Both the position numbers and the translations under genes were made by a program. A stretch of DNA of 64,000 nt from Ceratobasidium sp. AG-K. Lineage: Eukaryota; Basidiomycota; Agaricomycetes; Cantharellales; Ceratobasidiaceae. Of the stretch, positions 33,370 through 44,315 are shown piece by piece. Numbering within the stretch: position 1 is the first letter of the stretch; the number at the start of each line of letters is the position of its first letter. The notes under the pieces are model-generated. The model did no database searches and was not told where the DNA came from. It saw nothing but the letters and a program-made list of their open reading frames with translations. The stretch covers positions 1 through 64,000 of the forward strand of contig JAWNGF010000017.1 of the NCBI GenBank assembly GCA_037039685.1, written 5' to 3'.

Positions 33370-35550
33370 TATTAGTTCCAACGTTGTAGCTTGTCCTTGA
33401 TGACCCGCAATTTTTGAGTTGTGGTGGACTCGCATGATGGCCAGCCTGGCTTCTTTATCTTCAGGCACGTAAATTCTTCCCTTGAACCATAAAAGTCCCT
33501 CTTTGAAATCGTATTCTTTTGCACTGTGTTGAAGGGCTTTTGGTAGCGTTTCTCTTGATTTGCAGAGTTCTTTGATTTGTGCCAACCCTTCGTCTGTTTC
33601 CTGTGCCTCCTTGATAGTCTCTATGATGTCTGTGTCTACTTGTCCCATAAACCCCTTGAACCTTTGGACAGATATCATAACTTGTTCAGGCATGGGTGTG
33701 TCTTCATGGTCCGGCCGTCTTGACAATAGGTCCGGTTTAGATGACAGGATGCCAGGGCGGTATATGATGTCAAAGTTATAAGAAGCAAGCAATTGGTGCC
33801 ATCTTGCGTGTCGGCGGTTGAATGTTCTTGCTTCCTTCCAGAACTGTAGGTTCCTATGATCGGTGTAGATGGTGATAGGGTCCTTTGTTCCTTCAAGGTC
33901 CAGCCTCCAGTGTGTTAAGGATTCTATAATTGCCATAAGTTCTTTATCGTGGACGTCGTAGTTGAGCTGAGCTTTGTTGAAAGATTTTGAAAGAAAGGCA
34001 ATAGGGTGTAGGTAGCCATCATCTTGCCTTTGTGACAGGATTGCTCCCATTGCTACTCCACTTGCGTCTGTTTCCAAGAAAAAGGGTTTGTCCGGGTTTG
34101 GATGGCGTAGAGTAGGTTCCTTGCTGATTTCCGCTTTTAGGGCTTTAAAGGCTTCCTGCTGATCGTTTCCCCATTCCCATTTGTTGTCCTTTTTTGTTAA
34201 GATTGTCAGGGGTTTTGCTAATTGGCTGAAATTCGGTACGAATCTTTGGTAGAAATTTGCGAATCCTAGGAATGCTTGGACCTGCTTGACTGTTCTTGGT
34301 TCCTTCCATTCCTTTATTGCCTTGACTTTTTCTTCCTCCATTGAGATCCCAGAATCGCTGATTCCAAGTCCCGTATATGTCAATTTGGTGACAAAGAATT
34401 CGCATTTTGGAAGCTTTGCGAAAAGATTTTCCTCCAGTAAGATCCTTAGTACTCTTCTGACATCCACGGTATGTTGGCTTCTGTCCTTAGAGAAGACTAA
34501 GATGTTGTCAATGTATACTATGACACATATGTTGATAAGATCATGGAAAATGTGATTCATATATCTCTGGAAGATGGCGGGCGCGTTTTTTAGTCCAAAA
34601 GGCATGACGACGTATTCAAAGAGTCCTTCTTTTGTTCTGAAAGCTGTCTTCCATTCGTTGCCTTCTCTAATTCTGATATTGTTGAAACCCATGCGCAGAT
34701 CGATCTTGGAGAAAATTTTCGCGTCCTTGATTTTATCCAGGAGGTCTTCCATTAGGGGCATTGGGAATCTGTCGTCCTTTGTAATGGTGTTTACTCCTCT
34801 GAGGTCTTGAACAAGTCGTAGTTGGCGTACTGCCCCAGGATTTTTTTGATTGATAGGTTTTTTGACAAAGAAACAAGGTGATGCGATGGGTGACTTGCTT
34901 GGTCAAATCTTTCCTGCTGCGATTTCTTCGTCCAAGTATTCTCTTAGTGCAATTGACTCTGCTGGAGAGAGTGGGATAGGCCTGGCCGGTTTCGGCAGTT
35001 CGGCTCCTTCCTTGAAGTCGATGGCGCAGTCGTATGGACGATGATCTGGGATTCTTTTGAACTTCTCTTCACTGAAGACATTGGCAAATTCCTTGAATTC
35101 CTCGGGTAGGTCGTCTATGGAGGCCGTTTTTGCTTGGATGGGTTCTGGCCGCCACGATATGTGCTTCGTTTTCCAGTCGATGAACGGGTTTGCTTCTTCT
35201 AACCATTCAAGTCCTAGGATAAGCTTAGTTTCCCCAGTAGGCATAGCAAAGAAGACTTGTTTGAAGGTTCTTCCCTCCACGTCTAGTTCCAGCTTAGCTT
35301 TGAAGCGTATTTGGTGAGAAAGTTCCTTCCCCTAGATACCGATTACTTTTCTTGGAGTGGACAGTTCTATGAGAGGAATATTGTTGGATCGAGCCCAGGA
35401 GATGTCCAACAAATTCCTAGATGCTCCAGAATCAATGAGAGTAGGGATAAGTTCTGTGATTCCGGCAACGTTTGCGTAAACAATGGTTGACTCATTTGTT
35501 GCTCTAAAGTACATTGTTTCTGTTGCCAGTTCTTTGGTCTCTCCACACAC
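33370..35550 (-). pseudogene. Gy2 pol, truncated in the integrase
   Basis: Protease (DSGAS intact), RT (YIDNILVFS) and RNase H (HDKELMAIIESLTHW) are present. The coding sequence stops at the junction with the Gy1 LTR just inside the integrase zinc finger (HHNSKIAGHQGQATTLEL). Nonsense codons: TAG at 35332-35334 and TGA at 34903-34905. The latter is the same codon as the TGA in Gy1 pol; Gy3 has CGA and Gy4 CAA there. Confidence 0.85.
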
Positions 35551-35552
35551 AG

Positions 35553-37547
35553 TTAGAGGGAGACCCCTTCTTTTCCCGAGTCTTCCATAATTGTTGCCTC
35601 CCTTCCTTTAATGCTAGGTTCCGTTGTAATCCATTCCTTGGATGGGCATTTGAAAGAATGGTGTCCTTCTTGTCCGCACTTCAGGCAGTGGTTGGTTGCT
35701 ATCCTTGCTTTGTAAACTTTGTCAGGTAGCCGCTTTGTAGAGGATTGTCCGCTGGCGGTTGCTTGAGGTGTCCTCTTTCCTATAGAGGTCTTGATTTGTT
35801 GCAATTTCTGGTCAATAGAGATTGCGATAGAGATCCACCGGTCCAGTGACAGCTCCCGCTCCGTTCCGTCCTTGCTAATTAGGGTCAATTCGAATTGAGC
35901 TAGTTTGGTCTTTACTTCAGGCTTCAGTCCTTCCTTGAATTGGTTGATCAGTGCTTCCTGTCCCCAGTTGACGTCGACCAATAAGTAACGGAATTCAGAA
36001 GCATAGTTTGCTACCGAATTGTTCTGCTTGCATTTCCTGATATCGATTTTGGCCTTTGCCTTTTTGTTGGGGTCGCTAAATTGTTCCATGAAGTGGGTTT
36101 TGAAGTTTTCCCATGAGGCTAGGTTTTCAATATTTTCTCCTTGGTTTAGTGATTGGAGCAGTACTTGTGCCCAATGGGTGGCCGCTTTGTTTTCTGATTT
36201 GAAGTTGGCAAGTGCTTTGTGGATACGTTCTTCGTGTGAGTTATATTGATCGCCTAGTCGGACGAAATAACTTTCCATTTGAGTGATGAACATTTCAGCG
36301 CCTTCTCCCTTTTTTCCGTCGAAGGAATCTGGGCGTGTAACTTTAGGGCGAAGTGTTTTTCCGCTGGTGTTGGTCAACCGTTGAAGCCTTTGTTCTAGAT
36401 CCTCGATCCTGGTTGATTCTGCTTCTGGTTGTGGTGGGGAATTTGATCGTCTAGAAAGATGCTCAGCATGTAGGGAAGCTTCATCCATTTCTTCCCGAAG
36501 GTTGTTGATGGTTTCTTGTATTGTTGTGACTTTTGTAGCAGTAGCGTTTCCCTCTTGTTGTAGGTTTTCTAGCCCTTGAGTTACTGCTTCGTTCCATTCA
36601 AATTGCCCTTGCCTAGTGGTATTGAGTTCCTCGCGGATATTGTTTACTAGTCCTTGTGTGTTGGTGACCTCATTTTGTAGTCTGGTTACATCTTGCCCTA
36701 CTAGGAAGGTATTATGTTCGCTATTTCTCGAGGCATTGAGGATATCCGTGAGTGTTCCTTGTAGGGTGTTGATGGAATCGTTGAAGATTTGTTGGTTATT
36801 TGCTGAGACCTGAGTGGATTGTTCCAAACCATTGAGTCTTCTATCGATAGTTATCCTCATGCCATCAATAATCCTTAAGAGTGCGTTGTGTCTTCCAAGG
36901 TGAAGATTGTCAAGGTTGTCTAAGTTGTTAATTATGGTTCTACTGCTGGAGCTAGAACTTGAGCTGGGAATTCTAGGGACGTCTTGTTCTTCAGTTGCTG
37001 TTGGTTGCTGGGAATACCCTTGCGGTACATATGGTGGTGCAGGGTTGACTGGTGTCACGGCTTGAGAGCTTATTTGGATCGGCCCAACATTGGTTATGGT
37101 TCCTGTGATCTGTGGGACTTGAGCGGCATGGGAAATGTATGGTGTGGGAGGTGGTCTGATAGGCACAAGGGATACGCCTCCATGAGCTTCGGGTTGGGGA
37201 GAAAAAAACTGTCTTCTGGCTCCCAAAGACCATAGTGGTCGTGAGGGTCCTGGGCTTGCATTTGAAATTGGGATTTGGATTGCGACCAGTGTGGGGTCCT
37301 CAGTTATATCCCCTGGTTCCCTAGCAACCATGGTAGGTTCTTCCTGAATGACTGAGATGTTCTCAGTGTTGAATGTCCCTGGCATGGAAGCCTGGCTCTG
37401 TGGGCGAGACCTTGCTGGTCCTCCCGCTTGTGCTTGTGCAATATCTTGTTCGTTGAGGGAACTTGTAGGTCTCGAAACTCTACTTGGTCCTCTTCTTATT
37501 GATATTGGTGTTGCGAGGCGTGACCCTGCGTCCTCTTGAATGGACAT
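35553..37547 (-). CDS. Gy2 gag, intact (664 aa)
   Basis: The only uninterrupted gag in the window. ATG 37547 lies 23 nt from the LTR edge. Residues 1-200 are low-complexity (Pro/Ser/Gln), about 210-370 predicted coiled coil, about 400-580 gag capsid-like core (SFDGKKGEGAEMFITQMESY; NFKTHFMEQFSDPNKKAK), and 621-634 CCHC knuckle CLKCGQEGHHSFKC. It ends GKEGVSL and TAA directly after the slippery heptamer. Structural protein of the virus-like particle. Confidence 0.9.
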   Translation of the reverse strand: MSIQEDAGSRLATPISIRRGPSRVSRPTSSLNEQDIAQAQAGGPARSRPQSQASMPGTFNTENISVIQEEPTMVAREPGDITEDPTLVAIQIPISNASPGPSRPLWSLGARRQFFSPQPEAHGGVSLVPIRPPPTPYISHAAQVPQITGTITNVGPIQISSQAVTPVNPAPPYVPQGYSQQPTATEEQDVPRIPSSSSSSSSRTIINNLDNLDNLHLGRHNALLRIIDGMRITIDRRLNGLEQSTQVSANNQQIFNDSINTLQGTLTDILNASRNSEHNTFLVGQDVTRLQNEVTNTQGLVNNIREELNTTRQGQFEWNEAVTQGLENLQQEGNATATKVTTIQETINNLREEMDEASLHAEHLSRRSNSPPQPEAESTRIEDLEQRLQRLTNTSGKTLRPKVTRPDSFDGKKGEGAEMFITQMESYFVRLGDQYNSHEERIHKALANFKSENKAATHWAQVLLQSLNQGENIENLASWENFKTHFMEQFSDPNKKAKAKIDIRKCKQNNSVANYASEFRYLLVDVNWGQEALINQFKEGLKPEVKTKLAQFELTLISKDGTERELSLDRWISIAISIDQKLQQIKTSIGKRTPQATASGQSSTKRLPDKVYKARIATNHCLKCGQEGHHSFKCPSKEWITTEPSIKGREATIMEDSGKEGVSL
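35571..35577 (-). promoter_or_regulatory. Putative -1 frameshift site, Gy2
   Basis: G GGA AAA in the gag frame (codons Ser-Gly-Lys), followed by the -1 pol frame. Confidence 0.65.
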
Positions 37548-37555
37548 GTTTGTTA

Positions 37556-37567
37556 AGCTTGTTTTGT
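37556..37567 (-). promoter_or_regulatory. Self-primer binding site of Gy2
   Basis: ACAAAACAAGCT (minus strand) 2 nt inside the 5' LTR end, complementary to AGCTTGTTTTGT in the LTR. Confidence 0.65.
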
Positions 37568-37569
37568 AA

Positions 37570-38025
37570 TGTCATAAGCTTCTTCTTGGTGGCTATGAGA
37601 GGAGCCGCGATGGAGAGTGGACGGCACTAAGACCTAAGTGACCTCTTGAGCCGCAACACACTTAAGCGTCTGTAGGCTCTTGAGGGTAGGGGTGGTTCAA
37701 AGTGTCACTCAAAGGGGATGTTTGACGAGACAAAACAAGCTGGGGTTTCCAGGCTTGTTGGTCCTCTATATATATTCACAAAGTGGCCGAGTCATACAAG
37801 GCGCAGCCACATGAGTCAACGCAGTCAACCAGTCAGGAGTGTCCATGTGAGTCATGCTGTATGAACAGACATGACTCGTACAAAGCACAGCCGCGTTACA
37901 CAATGTAACAGAATAACCACAAGAAGGTGGCAACGCGGCAAACGGAAACGGGGAACGTAACATAAAGAGGGAAAACAGGCGGGCAAGACAACGGGCGAGT
38001 CCAATGGAGTGAGCTAGCTCACACA
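37570..38025 (-). repeat. 5' LTR of Gy2 (L3)
   Basis: 456 bp. Followed by TTGAC, matching the flank left of L1. The terminal CACGACA has lost its G and reads CACACA. Confidence 0.88.
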
Positions 38026-38310
38026 TTGACCCACATTTACTTGACTTTTGATTTTGGCCAATCATTCCCTCAAGGTGAGAGTTGTCTTTTGCGTGTTCCC
38101 AATTTGATTTCTGTAGCTCTGCTATTCATTGGCCTCTTGCAACAGACATCCAGATCCATATCTAGCATGCTCAGCTGGTTTGATTGCAATGGATACCCAC
38201 TTGCCTCGTTGATCATACATATAACGCATCTGGATGATGTAATACTGGATAAATAAACATAGATCAGGATATGAACAGTGTTCTCAACTTTGAGCCTGGT
38301 CTATAATAGC

Positions 38311-38533
38311 AGCTTTTCCCTTGTTGCCAAGTTTGGCATTCTTGTTTTACTTACAATCTTTGCCAAGATTGACATCTGCCTCAACCTCCTGCTCACCAAC
38401 CTTGGTGTATGCACTGAGGGTATTATCAAGCTTGTTGCCAAGATTGTTGTGAAACTTGGTGTGTCGTTGTTTGCTCAGATTCATCTTGGTTCTTTGTGTC
38501 AACTTTTTGGGTCTCATTGGCCTTGCGTTTTAA
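38311..38533 (+). pseudogene. Relic of the small secreted hydrophobic protein family (exon 3 only)
   Basis: Reads LVAKFGILVLLTIFAKIDICLN, then LGVCTEGIIKLVAK, clearly the third exon of genes A-C. One extra T after HLG shifts the frame; reading past it restores the family C-terminus and a TAA at 38531-38533. No exon 1 or 2 is found upstream: 38031-38310 is unrelated or too decayed, and the Gy2 insertion lies 285 bp away. Confidence 0.85.
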
Positions 38534-39054
38534 ATATCCTTCAGAGTGCTGGGGTTTTCCTGGATAGAGATACCTTAGATTTAGACATAGGTCGATAGAC
38601 ATAATGAGATTTGATTTGGGCCTTGACCAAGAGGATATAACGGTGATGTTGGCTCCACAGCTGATCGGAACCTGGGTGTGAGTGCCTAAGTTATAGAGAT
38701 CCCAATAATTCATTTGCATAATGCAAATTGCTCATTGCTTGACAGGAAAAACCAGACGTAGGTACATTTGAGTATTGTAATACCATATTGCGATTCCTTC
38801 CTACTGTTCTCTGGCTCTAATGGCAAAGTCTCACACAGGATCTCATTTTATGGAAAGATTTGCTCCCGCATCCCAGCATGTACCAGTAGTATTGAGAATC
38901 GAATGGAATTGAATCGAATGTACATGTACTACTTACTGAATATGTACGATTGACTGGCTGTATGCTGACTGATTATTCTCGTGCTGACTGAGAGTACACG
39001 TATTTGTGTTACTAATTGTTCTTTCACTCTTGTTCTATGTTCTACGCCCACATG

Positions 39055-39063
39055 TATATAAAG
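39055..39063 (+). promoter_or_regulatory. TATA box in the Co1 5' LTR
   Basis: TATATAAAG, 115 bp before the copia primer binding site, as expected inside the LTR. The left LTR boundary cannot be set because the 3' LTR is outside the window. Confidence 0.5.
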
Positions 39064-39169
39064 TCGACTGCATATTCGCTATATACATCACCCTTGTAGT
39101 CCTACTTCCACTGTGCAGCTTAGCTAAGAAGCCCATTGAGTGCGGAACGTTTCCGGTAATATCTCAATA

Positions 39170-39182
39170 GGTTATGAGCCCT
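39170..39182 (+). promoter_or_regulatory. Copia-type primer binding site (internal tRNA-iMet)
   Basis: GGTTATGAGCCCT is the exact complement of AGGGCTCATAACC, the anticodon region of initiator tRNA-Met. Drosophila copia is known to prime from this internal tRNA site. It sits 3 nt after a CA end (39165-39166), marking the LTR end. Confidence 0.65.
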
Positions 39183-39184
39183 GA

Positions 39185-40750
39185 TTGGCTCTCTTAAGCA
39201 TTCACATCGTTTTTTACTTGCCCACCGTGTCTTCTGAGTCCTCAAATGGACAGCTCTCCACCCCAGAGCACTTGCCTCAACAACGACCAATCGAGGTCTC
39301 TCCCGACGTTACCACATCTGAAGACGAGGTATCACTTGACCTCCAACCCGAATTCGCCGATCCTGAACCAACAGGTCTTGTCAACCCCGATTATTACGAG
39401 CAACTTGATATTGCTCTTCCTGGATCCCCAGTCACTGATCCAACCTACCAGCCACCTTATATCAATCAATTACACACTCAGCTTGTTAATTCCGCTTACG
39501 GCAGTGCGCAATACCATTGCCTACTTTCCTTTTTAGCCGATTATCAAAATCTACTCGATTTTTACGAGCCCGACGAGGCTGCACAGATCACTCGTGAAGA
39601 AGCCGAGGCACTCGAACCTTTCCTATTCGAACTTGAGCACGTCAGATACCCATCCCCTCCACCCACTCCTATTGTCACATACGTCGTTTTCCGACCTATC
39701 ACATACCAATTTCCCAACATGCAAGCTGTCGGCAATATTTCCGACAATAATTACAAGTTTCCGCCACTTTTGGGACGCGATAATTACCCAATTTGGAGCA
39801 TCCAAGTTCAAGATATGCTCATCGAAACTGAACTATGGGAATATGTTGGTGGAAATAATACCAACCGTCTCGTAGTTATAGCTGCAATCCAACAGCAGAT
39901 GACTGGTAATCAAGGTACCCATGTGGCTGTACCTGGCGTCGCAGGAGTTACTCAGCAAAACGTTGATGATTGGGAAAAGAACAATCGAAAAGCACTCGGA
40001 ATAATTCGAAGGCGCATAGATGCCGCCCCTATGATTCATGTGGCAAGACTCGACACAGCATCGGCAGCATGGGCCCGATTACGACAAGTCTATCAGACCA
40101 TTGGCACAGCTGCCATGACATTACTCCGAAACCAATTTACCGGACTCCGCTTGTCCGAATCTGACGATATGGAGGAACACAATAAGAAATTGCATTCCAT
40201 TTTCGATAAACTCAATACGGCACTCCTAGCCAAAGGTTCCAACCCAATAATTGAACTCGAATTCATCCGACAATTACTTGCATCTTTGCCCGAATCCTGG
40301 CAATATTTGGTCTCAGTAATTGACCAAACACCTGTTCAAGGCGATAACAAAGGTATCCAGTTATCTGCCAACATCACATCGCGTTTATTAGCGGAATATC
40401 ATTGCCGTAAAGCTCAAACAGGCGAAAAAGCGTTTTTCGCATCAAATCGGCCTAATAATCGCCCTCAACAACAAGGAAACGCATCAGACCGACTTAACAA
40501 ACGATGCAATAACTACAACATCCTTGGGCGCATTAAACGCGAATGTTGCAAGCCCGGAGGAGGCGCATACAAAGGCGGAAATCGATCAAACAATAACGGA
40601 AACAATTCGAATCGCAACAACAACGGCGGAAATCGAAATTTCAACAACAATCGAGGCCAAAACAACAACCCAGGTGGACAAAACAATCGAAATCGTAATA
40701 ATGGCAACCAGAATCGGGGCAGCAACTCCGGAAATCAAGGGGGAAATTGA
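39185..40750 (+). pseudogene. Co1 gag region
   Basis: Same frame as pol. It contains the copia gag phrase FPPLLGRDNYPIWSIQVQDM and LRNQFTGLRLSESDDMEEHN, then an Asn/Gly-rich tail. The zinc knuckle is degenerate: CNNYNILGRIKREC, where CX2C and His would be expected. No in-frame ATG precedes the acidic N-terminal segment. A TGA at 40748-40750 separates it from pol. Confidence 0.8.
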
Positions 40751-43700
40751 AATCAACAACAGACAAACACACCACAGCTGCAATCAGCGCATATAGCCAA
40801 CACTTCTGATGGCGAAATCGCATTTTCTTTCCTTGGAAACTTCGATAATCGTGATCTTGTTGACACACAGCCTTATCCTCCTAATGGCCCAGATTTTTCG
40901 AACCTTCCAGACCGAGTCCAAGCATACATTTCTGATTGCCTAGACCCATCAAAACTCACCATCAATGGCCAATCAGAACAACAATTTGGTTTCTCTTTTG
41001 ATGACGCCTGGATTGTTGACACAGCAGCATCCTGCCATGTGACAAATCGCCAAGAACACTTGATCAACTTTGTTCCATTTGAATCAACAGTAACTGGCAT
41101 TGGTGGCAGTGCAAGGATTACTGGGATGGGCGACATTATTCTACACACATCAACAAGTAGTCCAAAAATCCTAGGAAACATCACCAAATGGACTGGTCCG
41201 CCTAACAAGACAATTACTTTCAAAAATGTTGCTCTAGTCAAAGATAGCCCAGTAAATCTTATCTCCCTATCAGCATGGACTGATCAATATCCAAAACATA
41301 TCTTTGCAATTCAAGGGGATTACATTTACGCAAGATCAACCCCCTCTGATGAAAGCTTATTTGCTGTTGCTGAGAAGATTGGAAACCAAAAATCTGGAAA
41401 CTCCTGGTACCTGATTGCCACTACCAATATCAAACAAACTGCTATGATCACCTGTTCTCTTGACAACTGGCACATCATTCTAGGCCACACTTCCTATGAG
41501 AATATTATGCACTTACAACACATCAAGGGAGTAAAGGGCATCAACATCATCAAGGCACCAAAAACTTGGCACACCAATTGCGTTGGATGTTTACTTGGAA
41601 AACAAACAGTGCGCCCATTTGGACAAGCAAAGATGAAAGAAGTCCGAAATATTGGCGATCTTATTTATTCCAATGTTTGGGGTCCAGCCCACACTGAATC
41701 CCTCCAAGGCAATCGATATTACATCATTTTTGTCAACGCTGCAAGCCGATATAGCTTTATTGCCTTTATGAAAACCAAGGACCAAGCCGTTGACAAATAC
41801 ATTGTCTTTAGCAAGTGGCTGTTCACTCAGAAGAACCTCAAAATCAAATGCATCCATTTTGATAATGGAAAAGAACTAATCAACAAGAAGTTGCAAGATT
41901 TCTGCAAAAACAAAGGAACTGAGATCACAACAACTGCCCCTTATTCATCACAACAGAATGGTCCAGCAGAACGTTGCCACAGGACCCTGACTGAACAAGC
42001 CCAATCAATGATGCATGCACACAGCAATACCAGGACAAAACTGTACCTTTGGGAAGAAGCAATCTCATATGCCAACAAAATCTCAAACAACATGCCAACC
42101 TCCATAAACGGAAATTGGAATATCCCCCACAAAATAATGTTTGGAAAAACCATTGATATGTCGTATTTTCAACTATTTGGCGCAACTTGCCATGTTCTAA
42201 TCCAATGTAAGGGTCATGACAAATTAGCCGCCAAAACACGTACAGCCATCTTCACTGGCATATCAAACAATACTGGTGGTTCTTGGCAGTACCTGGCACT
42301 TCCTGATCAATCAATTCGAGAATCTCAAAATGTTTTCTTTCCACAGCATTTGCCTTCCCCTGCAGCTTTAGGAGATGCACCCCCCCTAGGACTCTCTGAG
42401 GAGACAGAACCTTATGATGAATGGATTGAAGTCAAAGCACCGACTGAGGGGGAGATTGGACCTGAGAAGAAATCCAAGCCAATTTCTCAGCAAAACAACA
42501 AGTCCACTTGGCCATTGACTTCCACCCTGAGCACTACAAAAGACAACACTTCTAGTCAGGGGGAGCACATTCCAATCCCTGCATCTTCCACTGCTCCACA
42601 CATTCCTATGCCACCAGCCTACTCCAAACCCTTGCGCACCCACACCACCAAACGTTACACTCGTAGCAATGTGGTGTCAGGTGCAGTATCCAGGGAACAT
42701 CAAGAACTAATTTCTGATCATGCAATAGCTTGTTCCCAAGAAGTTAATTGGATCAATGCAATGGAAGAGATCCATGAATGTGTTATGGCAACAACTCAAG
42801 ACCCTGACAACATCGCACCTTTTGTTCCAACTAACTGTGGGGTGTCGTTTGATACTGGTACCCTACCCGAACATGTTCTTCTCGCACTTAACTCTATCTA
42901 CCGATCCCATAACAACATTGCACCTTATGCCAAAGAATGGTTTCAACGTAACCATAGAGCTCTGGCGACTCAGACTATTGGTAACCCTGGCAACATCATC
43001 TTTGATGACCTTTCTCCTAGATGGGTTAACGCTATCAATGACCCTATCCATGGTGATGCCTGGATCGAAGCTGGCCACACTGAGTTTAACAAGCTTAAAC
43101 AAGCCAATACATACAACAAAATCGATTGAAATGACATTCCCCCTGGCGAACAAATTCTTACTTCTGGAATGGGAACCAAACTCAACCTTGATCAAGATGG
43201 GAACATTGCAAAGTACAAGGCATGCTGTGTAGTCCATGGCAACCGTCAAATCCCCGGAAAATTGTACAATGACACCACATCCAACACCCCTTATCTTGAT
43301 GCCATCAGGATTGTTCTCAATATGGTCGCCCATGCAGATCTTGATTGTCATATCATTGACGTAACCGGCGCTTACATCCATGCCCCAATTGATCGCCCAC
43401 TCTATGTTGAATTCCCTGAAGGTTTTGGGAAACATGGATCCACTGTGATGAAACTCAAGAAAGCCCTTTATGGTGCTCACCAATCTGGCTACCAATGGGA
43501 ACAATTCTGGAACGAGAAGATCGTGACCCTTGGCTACAAAGAGAATCCCGTCAATATTTCCATTTTCATCCATAACCAACATGGCATCATTTCCATTCTA
43601 GTATGCTATGTTGACAACTTCATGATTGCTTGCACTCCTGGCCACATGCAACAAATCAAAGATGAGATCAAATCACTCTTCAATTGCCAAGACCTTGGCA

Positions 43701-43805
43701 AAGCCAAATCTTTCCTAGGGATGCAGATCACTCGCAATCATCCAAACAAGACCCTTACCATTTCCATGGAACAATACATCAAGCAGATTGTTTTGCTTGC
43801 AGATC
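40751..43805 (+). pseudogene. Co1 pol: protease, integrase, RT (partial)
   Basis: Protease WIVDTAASCHVT; integrase zinc finger (HIILGHTSYENI...CVGCLLGKQ); core with YSNVWGP (first catalytic Asp replaced by Asn), FDNGKEL and NGPAERCHRTL; RT from GTKLNLDQDGNIAKYKA with DVTGAYIHAP and CYVDNFMIA (YVDD changed to YVDN). A TGA lies at 43127-43129. Several changes are G to A. Clearly inactive. Confidence 0.85.
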
Positions 43806-44273
43806 TGTCATAAGCTTCTTCTTGGTGGCTATGAGACAAGCCGCAATGGAGAGTGGACGGCACTAAGACCTAAGTGACCTCTTGAACCGCAACACACTTA
43901 AGTGTCTGTAGGCTCTTGAGGGTAGGGGTGGTTCAAAGTGTCACTCAAAGGGGATGTTTTGTCAAGACAAAACAAGCTGAGGGTACCAGGCTTGTTGGTC
44001 CTCTATATATATTCAGAAACAGACCAAGTCATACATGACGCAGCCACACGAGTCAAACATAAAAGCCAGTCAGGAGTGTCCAAGTGAGTCATGTTGTATG
44101 AACAGACATGACTCGTACAAAGCACAGCCGCGTTACACAATGTAACAGGGTAAACACAAGAAGGTGGCAATGCGGCAGAGGAAAAGACAAACAACGTATA
44201 AACAGGACAACAGACACAAGGACAGATGGGCAAGGCACAAGACGAGTCCAATGGAGTGAGCTGGCTCACAACA
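43806..44273 (-). repeat. 3' LTR of Gy3 (L4)
   Basis: 468 bp, the most divergent LTR of the set (extra T in GGATGTTTTGTCAAGAC). Followed on the plus strand by the purine-tract complement. Confidence 0.88.
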
Positions 44274-44276
44274 TTA

Positions 44277-44285
44277 CTCCCCCCT
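44277..44285 (-). promoter_or_regulatory. Polypurine tract of Gy3
   Basis: AGGGGGGAG on the minus strand next to the LTR, identical to Gy1 and Gy4. Confidence 0.75.
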
Positions 44286-44315
44286 AAGAGTCCGTCTAGG
44301 GGACCTGGATGGGCT

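Larger units (their letters stand above)
25442..38025 (-). mobile_element. Compound Ty3/gypsy chromovirus, Gy2 carrying a fused Gy1
   Basis: Outermost LTRs 25442-25898 and 37570-38025 are flanked by the same 5 bp, TTGAC (25437-25441 and 38026-38030). They resemble each other more than the internal LTR 32914-33369 does, for example in GAGGAGCCGC and GGGGAACGTAACATAAAGAGGG. So they are the original LTR pair of one insertion (Gy2). Within it lies Gy1: 5' LTR, gag, and pol into ORF3. The distal part of Gy2 pol and the 3' LTR of Gy1 are missing. Transcription order on the minus strand is LTR-gag-pol(part)-LTR-gag-pol-ORF3-LTR. Confidence 0.85.
39040..43805 (+). mobile_element. Ty1/copia retrotransposon Co1, interrupted on the right by Gy3
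   Basis: 5' LTR part, PBS and one continuous gag-pol frame run to RT, where the Gy3 LTR begins at 43806. The rest of RT, RNase H and the 3' LTR should lie beyond the right window edge. Flank at the break is AGATC. Confidence 0.85.
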
